Assembly (NCBI RefSeq): GCF_037975245.1
Contig: NC_092568.1
Span: 2,294,001 to 2,358,000 of the forward strand
Direction: 5' to 3'
Source of the DNA: Apostichopus japonicus
Taxonomy: Eukaryota > Echinodermata > Holothuroidea > Aspidochirotida > Stichopodidae
DNA length: 64,000 bases
Under the pieces are notes generated by a model. The model was given only the letters and a program-made list of their open reading frames with translations, had not been told where the DNA came from and made no database searches. Shown one piece after another: positions 12,901 to 22,262 of the stretch; the first letter of the stretch is position 1, and each line of letters opens with the position of its first letter. Both the position numbers and the translations under genes were made by a program.

Positions 12901-15900
12901 TTCGACCGCCGCAGTTTTAGGCCTATGACTTTACCATATAGACCATTTTCCTACAGCCATAACGTGAAAAGTTAATACCGAAAAAACTTAGTTCAAACGG
13001 CACTAAACAGAGAAATGTGTTGTCTCTCAAGTTCTGTTATTTTCTTAACAATACAGTTCAAAATTCCACCGGACTTGGGTGATTTACGATGCAAGGTTAA
13101 TAAATATCAAACTCAAAACCCTCATTGAAAACACACAGTAAATACTGAAGAAAATCACCATTTGATAGCCGTACTTTGTTTGCGTAACCATTTGCTTGAA
13201 TATTCATTGACAAATTTAGTTCAAACGGTTTTGGAAAGGATTTTTTCTTAACTTTAAATTGATGTTAAATTCCTTTTCATTGGTCACTATCTTCAATCGG
13301 ACCAAGTACAATCCAATCGAATGTCTTCTAAGAAAAATACAAGTTTCGCTTTCTTCGGTGGGCACGCCATTACGTAATATGTGTATCCTGTACTCTGCAA
13401 TAGGGTACAGCCACGAAATGCACAGTGTTCACCTGCAACGCCACAGCCGAGATTCGCTTTCAAAACGTCATATTGTATCGAACTTAATATTATTTCAAAG
13501 AAAATTGACCGTAGAATATGCATCATTAAATGTTGAAGCAAGTTAGTACCAATTAATTTATCTAATGCAATCCTAATTAAAGAAACACCGTTTAAGACCC
13601 CCCTGATGAATGGAATAGTCCAACCAACTTGTCCGCACAGAGCCACAGGATTTTCGGTCAAGGTGATGAGTCATACGCGTTGGTCAGTAAGAGGGCTATT
13701 TCGAAGGATGTTTAGTGTGCATTTTAGAAAGAAAGGAATTGATTAAGTTATTGGGGGTGTGACACCCCCCCACACCCCTCCCCCGCTCGCTACGCCCCTG
13801 CACGCGGAATTATCCAAACTGTTTCCAAAAGAACCGATTCTAGCCTACAAAAGGGCCAAAAATCTCAAAGATTTACTTGTTAACTCAAGGTTTCATACTA
13901 ACGAAGAATCAGCTGACTCTCAAGGTTCACACGAAGCTCTTTTAGATGCGCTTACAGCTGCACTATGAGTCCATAAAAACTCGTGCACAGAAAATAGATG
14001 CATTTTGAGAACGAGACGCCCAGGCCGAATATAAAATATTCAAAGGCTACTACTGATGAAGCTCCTCCTATAAAGTTTGAGAGCAGAAACTGGTCTAGTT
14101 GGTCATAAGAACCTACACTAGTCTCTCCTACTATTAACAGTACACTCAATTCACCTAATAGGTGCAATTATGTTTCACCACGAGGAGCATGCTATAAGTT
14201 GATGTTCCTCGTGGTGTCCCTTGAAAATACTTCAGGTTCTTGGCGACTACGTTGCGTTAGATAGTGTAAAATCGCCTACACCCCCTTTCATTCAGATAAT
14301 TATGATATACTTGCTAACTGTGCATTGATTTTCCCTGACAGTAATAGTCAGCACTATAGTACTGAGCCGTATCTAATTAATACGTGATGTCGCGTAGGCC
14401 TGATAATTGCCTTAGTTTCAAATTTGGAATAAAAACGATCGCGTTTCAGGGAAGAGCAGCTGGATATATACTAGGCTTTTCTTTCACCAAGTTATGCCTA
14501 TTAGGAATTTGAAGCACTCCCACATAAAAAAAACGCAACTGATTTCCAAAAAGGGGAGGCCGGGGCCGGGTCGCCCCCCCTGGATCCGCCCCTGAGCACA
14601 CTGCAAACTACGAAGGAAATTCTCAATCGTTATGTATTAGATACAGTCCAATCCGCGTCGATACTGATGGGTGAGTCCAGCTCAAGAGAATATACTTGTG
14701 AACGTCACTGACGTTGTGTAAAATATGTACAAGAGTTTCACGTTATCACCGCCTGCGTGTTGACTCTTTTACTACCGTGATAATACGCAGGTGCGTATCC
14801 AAGGGGGGGCGTTGGGGGCGCGCGCCCCCCGGGTAAGGAAGAGAGGAGAGAAAAAAAAGGGAAAAGGAGGGGGGGGGGGAAGAAAAGGAGGAGAGGAAGG
14901 AAGGGGAAAGAAAAAGAAAAAAGAGAGAAAAAGGAAAAATGGAGAGAGTAGAAGATAGCCAAGACCTCGGGAAGAGAAAGAGGAACAGTCATAGTTAAAG
15001 CGCTGATCCCTATAATATACACAGGGTAGCCAGTGACAGATCAAGGATTACGGAGGGGGTGTGCGCCTCACCCTACCCCTTACACCGACAACTCCATTTT
15101 TGACGTTTCCATTTTTCCTCTCTCACTAATGTATCTATATAAATACTATATATGGTCTATCATAACGCGTGTGTGTGTATGGACGCCTTAAACAATTGTA
15201 CAATTGTGCTATATGGAACCAACTGTGGCTGGTCTTGAACTCGACCGAGTCGTCGGGGTACATGACGCATGACGGGAAGGGGGCGACCGCCCCCCCCCCC
15301 GAGCAAATTTTCTTTATGACATCGCTAGTAATTTCAAAATAGACAATGCTTAAATGCAACTTACAAGGCCTGGGAAGTGTCATTTCCAGCGATCTGGGAG
15401 GCATTTTCGGCCAAAATTTTTCTTGTACGCTTCGCGCCAACTCATGGTGGCGCTTCGCTTAGATAGTTTGCCTACAGGCTTCGCCCCTCCCTTGGCAATT
15501 ACTCGCTACACGCCTGTTCGAATTTGTAAAGCAAAGAGCAGATATAACATCATATCAGTGAGCATTGAAATGCATGTTCCACGATGAACAGCCTCAAAAA
15601 CTGTCTATGTGTGTAGTTAAAGGCGTAGGAGTCCAATTGGATTTGGGGGCTGTAATGACTTGCCCGAAAAAAAAGCCAAAATTTTTCGCGCGCGGAGCGC
15701 GCGTTCAACATATCAATGCCAATATCATATAAGCAAGCATCGATCATTACAGTGCATAGCACCGTGTACCGAACGGTCCGTGAAAGTTGCACAGTATACC
15801 GCCGGATGCTATGTAAACAACCAAATGTCTTATATAGATGGAGAAAAATCATACAGATCCATTTATGTCAAAACTCTCTTTTACAGTAGTAATGTCGGCC

Positions 15901-18900
15901 AAGCTTACAACTTTATTTTAATTACCAAGGGGATCATTTTTAAGCTATTCATTGCTATTTATTTTTCTTTCAGTAGGTGCCCGAAAAAGATGGGGACAAA
16001 TTTGGTTGCGGGTGGGGGGGGGGGGTGGGGGCTGCAGCCACCGCCTCCTACGGGACCTACGCCTTTGTGTGTAGTGTTCGGTTTCGATATACCTGATATC
16101 GGAAATATCTGCTATTTTTCATTTCCTTCAACCAAGTTTTATAATAGCCATTATAAGAGGTTGCAATATTTCTACACCAATAAATTAACTGTGTCGGAAT
16201 TTTCCAAAATTTCCTCACCAACATTCTTCATCATACTTTCCTCTACTCGTGCAACTTTGACCTGTCTGTTAGGGGTTCAAGGAGGTTTTTCTATATTGCT
16301 TGTCCATAGATTGAATTTTGTGCAACATTATGGGTATGTTTTGAAGTGTTTTTATTCACGAAAAATGTGAATTTTCAAATTCTCAACAAATAATGGGCCT
16401 AAAACCTTGAAAAGTGGGGCTTTCGGATATTGTGGGCCGTGACGTAGAATCACCTACAAAAGCAATGATCCATAGGACATGCAATCAGGTCGAACATGAT
16501 GTGTGACTGGTGACAATCTGCAAAAAGGTTATGGATGGAAAAAACTTTTGGGAAACACTTGGTTCTCAGGCAAAAGTGTACATCTGGTTGGTCATTTTCA
16601 AGCCCGAGAAGTGCTATTTCCGGTGATCTGGGGGGTATCAAAACCAGAAATTTTCTTGTACGCTGCGCGCCAACCGATGGTGGCGCTCCGCTTAGATAGT
16701 AATTCGCGCCCCCCGGGTTAGAAAATCCTGGATACGTGCCTGATACGTAAGCATAGGTTACGTGATATGTACTTACTGACGATGTGTTTCTGAGTTTCCA
16801 GTTGGTCTACCTGCGACCAACTATGTGCAAATGCCTGATATAACTCTAAGCCATCCAAATTAGTATCGTTGTTGAAATCGTGGTTACTGTGTGGATGGAG
16901 AAACGGTAAAGATAATTGCTCGCTCGATTAGAAGTTCCAATTACTATTGCACAGGGGAGCACCGATTTTTTTGTATTGTGTTGGGGCTAAGAAAATTAGG
17001 TCGGCCAAGAGATGTATCCAATGGGAGGGTGGTCCCTCCTCCCTCTCCTTTGGAAAAATTTGGTAATATCAAACTCCATTTGAAAAATTATGGTAACATA
17101 GGCCTAGAGAATACTTAAATGCCAAGTTGTGCTATATTTTGCAACTTTTGAAACAATATTGCAGAATTATCGCCTGTTTACGTAGTACCGCATCATACAT
17201 ATCTTTATGTACTGTACATTTTGGGAACTTAAACAATTTTTTTTTAAACAATTGGTTACAATTTCTTAGTACTTGAAACACCAGTTACGAGTTAGGCAAA
17301 TACTTATTCTCTTTCCATTGCCTCATTTTTATGTCGACATGATAAGAAACCATAAACACAGTACTTCTATTAGAAAAGGAACTTTTACCTATTGAGAAAC
17401 TATACCCACTAAACTTTATAAGTTCATCATTCAAAGTGACTGCAGGACTACCTAGTCTAGCGCAAAGACCATTAGTCTATACAAAGATTGACAGATACAA
17501 TGATGACTTTCATTGCCTCAAATAACTTGTTAATTTAATTAATTTCACTGGAAAGTATGTTTGCTTGCTTGTTTCTAAAGTTTTCTGGTTAATTGCGATT
17601 TTGCTGTATTTAGAATATCTTCTAAAAGTGAAAAACTTCTATGGAAACGTTCAAGTTTAATTAAATCTATCAAAATGAAACCTTGAAAACTAAATAGATG
17701 CAGATGGAGGCAAGCCTTCGAATTTGCTGTGACATACCAACACACGTTCCCGAAAGGAGCATGTGGATACAGTATAAGAAGCTAAAAGAAAAGGGTGGGG
17801 TGGGTAAGGAGAATAGTGAGGGTGTAGGGCTGGATGGAGAGGGTTGGAACATAACATGCACTTAGAAACATATATACTTCTAAGAAAAGACAGTTGCTGT
17901 ATCGAATATTGATGACGACAATGTTCTTTTACTTTAACATGAAAAGAAAGAAAGAAATAACTTAGCAATTGGACCCTTTGTTTATATTTGTCCCATTGTT
18001 TACCAAAGAATACCTGAAAAATCTAAATTCCAGCTCCTCTTGAGACATGTCTTCAAGCTTAACATCTCCTAGCTCCTCCGCATGATGTTCTTTTATATGA
18101 CTGAATTGTAACAAAAGAAAGAAAAGAAAACTTGTAACAATAAAAGAGAGAAAAGGAGACAATTTAAAGAGAGATGGAAAAACTTTATCTCATATATATA
18201 CGTAAGCTATAATCTACTATCCCTAAAGGCCATCTGTTCAGTTTTACCATCAAATATGCTAGAAAGTCAAATATCGGTCACTGATATTCAGATTTCAATA
18301 AGCAATTTATTGTTACCATCAAAGCAGTTTGCCTTACTGAGATAATAAAATGTCTAATTGAACCCTTGTCTATATGTCTGGAAATAATATATGGAAGATC
18401 AGAAGCCTCTATATATTGGTACTTTTTCAAATTACTTTGGAAATCTTCTTGCAAATTCTTCGGTGTGCTAAATTTGGGGCCAATACTGGTGACTTTTATA
18501 AACCGTCAGCTGTAACATAAAACATCGACGCAAACAAATATCAACACTAAGATACCAACCCCAAAAGTCTGTCGCCTAAACGCCAGACGGGGTGGGGGTG
18601 GGGGTGGGGGTGGGGGGTTGTAAGGGAATACAGTCCCGTGGTCAAGTAGGGTTCCCGTGGTAATATGGGATAATTTATGTTTATTCTCACTCTCAGATTA
18701 CACTTTATTCCGGGGATGCTATAGATGCCCTGTACCAATTGTAAGCGGAAACTTTATAAACATGAAAAATCACTTTTACAGTGGACACCCACCCACTTTT
18801 GGCTTTTACTATAACATACTCACATGTATAACTTATAAGTATGCTCGAATAGGCAGCACAGACTACCTTCAGTTAAGCATAATTGTATAACTTACTCTGC

Positions 18901-19035
18901 GTCTGCAACGAATTTAGAGTCATGAAGCTTAGACAGATGTTCTCCTTCTTGGCTGTGGTCATTTGAGCTGCTGGTATATCCCGGTATGAGAACTACCAGG
19001 AGAAGCGTTTTAATAACCTGCATCTTCATACACAT
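9960..19035 (-). CDS. MCFD2: Secreted two-EF-hand protein, MCFD2-like, four exons
   Basis: The conceptual model has exons 18896-19035, 18014-18100, 16777-16886 and 9960-10069 (minus strand) and gives 148 residues. MCFD2 is a soluble calcium-binding partner of the LMAN1 cargo receptor in ER-to-Golgi transport. The start is an ATG at 19035, with two further in-frame ATGs six and twelve bases downstream. A hydrophobic signal peptide (residues 6-20, VIKTLLLVVLIPGY) follows. Then comes a helix with HIKEHHAEEL and EDMSQEELEFRFF, typical of the family before its first EF-hand. Loop 1 is DFNNDTNLDGLE and loop 2 is DLDKDGYITYQE; both keep the acidic residues at positions 1, 3, 5 and 12. All junctions are GT-AG and keep frame (phases 2, 2, 1). 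Family length is about the same. CGREF1-like is the main alternative. The last intron (10070-16776) is filled with transposons. The gene is divergent from the F-box gene. Confidence 0.82.
11084..13968 (+). pseudogene. Penelope-type reverse transcriptase, broken
   Basis: The pieces are 11084-11287, 11321-11563, 11608-12021 and, beyond the inserted hAT, 13806-13968. Recognisable landmarks are the palm strand TLDVVAMYTNTP, the GCTMGSQASPEICD segment and a YRDE box in place of the usual YxDD. A C-terminal AYKRAKNLKDLLV phrase is typical of Penelope-like elements. The frame is broken by stops and shifts at about 11287 and 11563 and by the hAT insertion at 12030. With the hAT and one duplication copy ignored, codons on either side are in the same frame, so the coding region was continuous there before the insertion. 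The endonuclease domain is missing. Confidence 0.82.
12030..13800. mobile_element. Non-autonomous hAT, innermost layer of the nest
   Basis: A perfect 8-bp target duplication, CACGCGGA, lies at 12022-12029 and 13801-13808. The ends are CAGGGGCGTAGCGA and TCGCTACGCCCCTG, exact 14-bp inverted repeats. The 1.77-kb interior has no transposase frame. It interrupts the reverse transcriptase of the Penelope-like element. Confidence 0.92.
14049..14099 (+). ncRNA. Hammerhead-ribozyme-like fold in Penelope-like element
   Basis: CTGATGA (14053-14059) is followed by a GCTC/GAGC stem and GAAA (14086-14089), then a two-pair stem III and a GTC cleavage triplet ending at 14095. Helix I is ACTA (14049-14052) with TAGT (14096-14099). 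Penelope-like elements are known to carry minimal hammerheads with very short stem III. One extra A before GAAA makes this copy imperfect and probably inactive. Confidence 0.5.
14176..14216. repeat. Hairpin at the 3' end of the retroelement
   Basis: CACCACGAGGAGCAT (14176-14190) pairs with ATGTTCCTCGTGGTG (14202-14216), with one G-T position and an 11-base loop. It lies directly inside the right inverted terminal repeat of the Penelope-like element. Confidence 0.75.
14788..16742. mobile_element. Composite hAT-like element, 5-bp duplication, copy 1
   Basis: The ends are CAGGTGCGTATCCA and TGGATACGTGCCTG, inverted repeats with one difference. They are flanked by ATACG at 14783-14787 and 16743-16747. 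It is homologous in inverted orientation to 45989-48699. It contains a nested hAT (15618-16067) and two hairpin-module copies (15425-15467 and 16658-16700). At 16125-16132 it has the intact sequence that is interrupted by a hAT in the other copy. It ends 34 bp from exon 3 of the EF-hand gene. Confidence 0.82.
15618..16067. mobile_element. 450-bp hAT MITE nested in the composite element
   Basis: The 8-bp target duplication TGTGTAGT lies at 15610-15617 and 16068-16075. Both ends share AAAGGCGTAGG in inverted orientation. The equivalent insertion is present at 47447-47860, so it entered before the two composite copies separated. Confidence 0.75.
16887..18013. other. Intron 2 of the EF-hand gene
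   Basis: AT-rich intron with no recognised transposon or other gene. Confidence 0.6.
18589..18618. repeat. (GGGGGT)n tract, possible G-quadruplex
   Basis: Four to five consecutive runs of five or six G separated by single T, in the first intron of the EF-hand gene. The G-rich strand is the plus strand, which is the non-template strand for plus-strand transcription but the template strand for this gene. Confidence 0.8.
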
Positions 19036-19917
19036 ATAGAATGATGTAAGAACCGTAATTAATCTGCTCGTTAGAACGCTCTGTGGGCTACCTTGTATTA
19101 ACAATAAAATGGAACTGTTATAAAAAAAATCTGAATATAGGACTCTTTTGTTTTTAGATTGAACCCTATACTGCTGGTTAGTACAAAAGGATCACCCCTT
19201 TATATGAAAACATTCTTTCTTGAGCCTTGGATTGATGACCTCTTTGCTGCTTGTTTCTTTTTTTAAACTTAATTTGGGGAGGGAGGCGGTGAAGGGGGGG
19301 GGGTATCTTTCTTTCTTACTGTTGCTCGTTTACGACAAACCTTATTAATCACATGACCAAATTCGCCATATATTATTTGCTTGATAGCTGTCTGCTCCCG
19401 ATGCAGGCCTTGTGTGACCCTCGCTGTATATGTTTATCTGTATAACGTAACTTGCATTTTAGTTAATGCATTTGACAGAATGACAATTTTTCGTTCTTGA
19501 ATGCAAAATGGTGACTCAAAAAAAAGGAAGGAAGCCCGATCTGGATCTCAATCGAATACCTGGTTTGAATGTATTCTGCCACAGCACATGTTAGACCTAA
19601 CGAAACCTCCGTTTCTTACAAAACAAACATTTTTGAGTTTATGAGTATATGAGAATACAGTGTACATTATTCTTTATCACATTATTTTCCTGGGCCATTA
19701 ATTGACCCGGCCCCGGGGCTGTACCCCCTATCAATATTGCTAATTCTGAATGCAACTCACAAAGAATATTGTCCAGTTTGTGGTCAAGCTCAATATTTCT
19801 GCTATATATTATAAATTATTCTATATATTATATAGACTATATGGAATAAAGTGAAGTTCGCAAATGCATTCGTTCCCCCAGGGGAACGGTCTCTTTTTGT
19901 ATATATTTGTCTTTATG

Positions 19918-19923
<6 letters not shown>

Positions 19924-20004
<81 letters not shown>
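19924..20004. repeat. (TA)n microsatellite
   Basis: About 40 TA units end exactly at the 5' boundary of the hammerhead motif. Confidence 0.95.
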
Positions 20005-20005
<1 letters not shown>

Positions 20006-20043
20006 CCTCTGAAGAAGATCCTGCTAGGATCGAAACGTCAGGC
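20005..20043 (+). ncRNA. Minimal hammerhead ribozyme motif, Penelope-associated type
   Basis: Helix I is GCCT (20005-20008) with AGGC (20040-20043). The core CTGAAGA (20009-20015) fits CUGANGA. Stem II is GATCC/GGATC with a TGCTA loop. GAAA follows at 20032-20035, then a two-base-pair stem III (AC with GT) and cleavage after C20039. All core bases are present, with one extra A before stem II. Very short stem III is a feature of hammerheads in Penelope-like elements, which may need dimers to cut. A linked reverse transcriptase is not seen here, so this is probably a retroelement remnant. Confidence 0.75.
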
Positions 20044-22262
20044 CTACATATGTTTACACATTCTCTTACATAGGCCCTTTAGTGGATATAAGCAGTTCGC
20101 TAACAGTTGTTTTTTCATATATATATATTTTTATTTTGATATAAATATAAATAACAGTCCTACAATCTGATTGTCTTCATGCGATTGAAAATTCAACAAA
20201 ATGTATCAATATGAGTTTGTAGGTCATATTTCAATTTCTACATATATAGGTCATATAATTAATTGATGACTAGATCTGAAATCGTTCTTCTTCTTTGTTT
20301 TTAACTTGAAAATAAATTATGACCTACCTGTTCCTGTTCCTGTTTGCTTCAAAATGTTCTGGTCTATGTGGCTTCTAGCTATGCTACAAACTGTGACTAA
20401 ACATATGGTTATTCTGTATAGGCAAGTGTACATTACAATATCTCAGCTTTATATATACGTTGCACTAGACTGTTGCTGGTAGGTATAGCTCTCTCTCTCT
20501 CTCTCTCTCTCGTTAAATTTCAATACAGAGTCAAGCGTCACAATTTATGGGATATCATTACATTTGCTATATACCTGCATAGTAAAAAAAGCTGTGGTCT
20601 ATGGCTGGTAGTATAGGCCTATATATAGCGAAGGTTTACGATAAAGAAACTTGTAATAATATTTGAAGCCTATTTTGCTTAGCTATAGGGGAGATGCGAG
20701 GGAAGGGAGCATGATTTCATTCTCGGATAGTCTCCATTCCGTCTTCGGGCCATCGAAATGTTCCGAATTTTATGTTTTAATCTAATCGTTCATGTTAAAT
20801 ATGATGTTACTCATGTATGACGAATCGTAGGATATATTATGCAGTTGTAAATTGAAATCAATACTTAGAACGTTATTGGTAGGCTACCGTGTTGTAAATT
20901 ACACGATTATGTATAGCCTATAAATGGAAACTACATGTAAGATGATGTCCCTAATAACGTAATGAGTTTGTGTATATACTTATTTGGCCTGTTATGCGCT
21001 CTGGTCGAATATTTGATCATGAGATACCAGACATGATAATTCAAAGGGTAAGTCAATTCTATGATATGATCCTTATGTGCATCATGGGTAGCTCGCTCAA
21101 GTGGGATTCAAATATAGTCTGGTAGATCAATTAAGTCGTATGGTCGTAAAGACGTGACATCATCACCGATCGACATTTTTCAGATATTGCGGGAAAATCA
21201 GTTCGTGCTTTTCAATGACTGGGTTTAAGACTAATTACTCCATGCTATTTTTTGTTGGAAAGCATAGGCCCTACCGTATCTAGTGTAAGAATGAAATGAT
21301 ATGGTAAACACGAAACCTTTTATTTTTGTTCAACTTTAAGAACAATTATACTATTAATTTTAATATGTTATCATCAAATCCCTATAATAACTGTGCAACA
21401 AAGGTATACGTATGAGAATTCATCCAGTTTTAATCATGTTCGAATTAATATAACCATGGACATTAGAATTAAAGGATGACTTTATACAGAAGTTTATTCT
21501 TGATTTTCATAGAACAAGAAAATTGTTTAGACCTATGTTTCTACAGGTATTCTACTTGTTAAGATATCTAAATATTTATATATGCTTTATCTCTTTAAGC
21601 ATACATCAGCTCCCATGTGCCGGCTGAATGTTAATAATTTGTTTTAAATCAATCAAAACATGTGCTTATAACTTTACATAAACAGCAGAATACATTTGAG
21701 TGATGTTCAACAACATTTGTCCTTGACAAGAAACTGTTCTACATTATAAACATATCACAAATTGAGGCCAAATGAAGATCTTATATATGTAGTTTCCCAT
21801 TGAGTTTTGCGTTGTCTCTGAGGCACTGATTTATTTATCTGTGTATAAGAATATACAGTGCAGGCACTTTAACTGATGAACCCCAGCTGTTTAATGGGAC
21901 ATTCTCAAACATTAGGTATCTTATAAGGAATGCAACCTAGACTGATAACATTTATTAAAGGTCTATATCATATCAAAATTAATGTTGTGCCTTGAAAGTG
22001 ACTCCATGCATTGGAATAAATCAACTGTTATATATATGTCATGCTTTGTGACGATTTTATTCCAATAATAATTCCAATGTCTCCCCAACCCCTCTCCCTC
22101 ACCCCTTTAATAAATCGAACTTATATGAGCTGTATATTATTCAAATGTGTCCCCTCTATTAATTCGGGACTTTTGTCCTTTCTGGCCAACCAAGGGTCAA
22201 TGTGCTCGTCGCCCACAGCTTCGTGTAAACAATTTATGAAACAAATTTCTGTTAGAATAAGA

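Larger units (their letters stand above)
10941..14293 (+). mobile_element. Penelope-like retroelement, middle layer of the nest
   Basis: A 19-bp direct repeat, AGATAATTATGATATACTT, flanks the element (10922-10940 and 14294-14312), as expected for a target duplication. About 75 bp at each end (10944-11019 and 14214-14291) are inverted copies of each other. The interior encodes Penelope-type reverse transcriptase pieces on the plus strand, and a hammerhead-like fold lies 3' of them. It is interrupted by the hAT at 12030-13800. The GIY-YIG endonuclease expected after the reverse transcriptase is not seen. Confidence 0.82.
10577..14594. mobile_element. hAT-like element with 5-bp duplication, outer layer of a nest
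   Basis: The ends CAGGGGCGGATCCAG and CTGGATCCGCCCCTG are exact inverted repeats. They are flanked by AGCAC at 10572-10576 and 14595-14599, a 5-bp target duplication. Without the inserted retroelement the element is about 0.66 kb and non-coding. It lies in the last intron of the EF-hand gene. Confidence 0.8.
19036..22262. other. Divergent intergenic region
   Basis: This is the spacer between the divergent EF-hand and F-box genes and must hold both promoters. I see the (TA)n tract and hammerhead motif described separately and a (CT)n tract at 20488-20511. No other gene or clear core promoter element was found. Confidence 0.5.

Noticed and set aside
14738-15044. Phe/Leu/Pro-rich minus-strand frames, also at 48355-48760
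   Set aside because: They are the translation of a CT-rich low-complexity stretch in both composite transposon copies.
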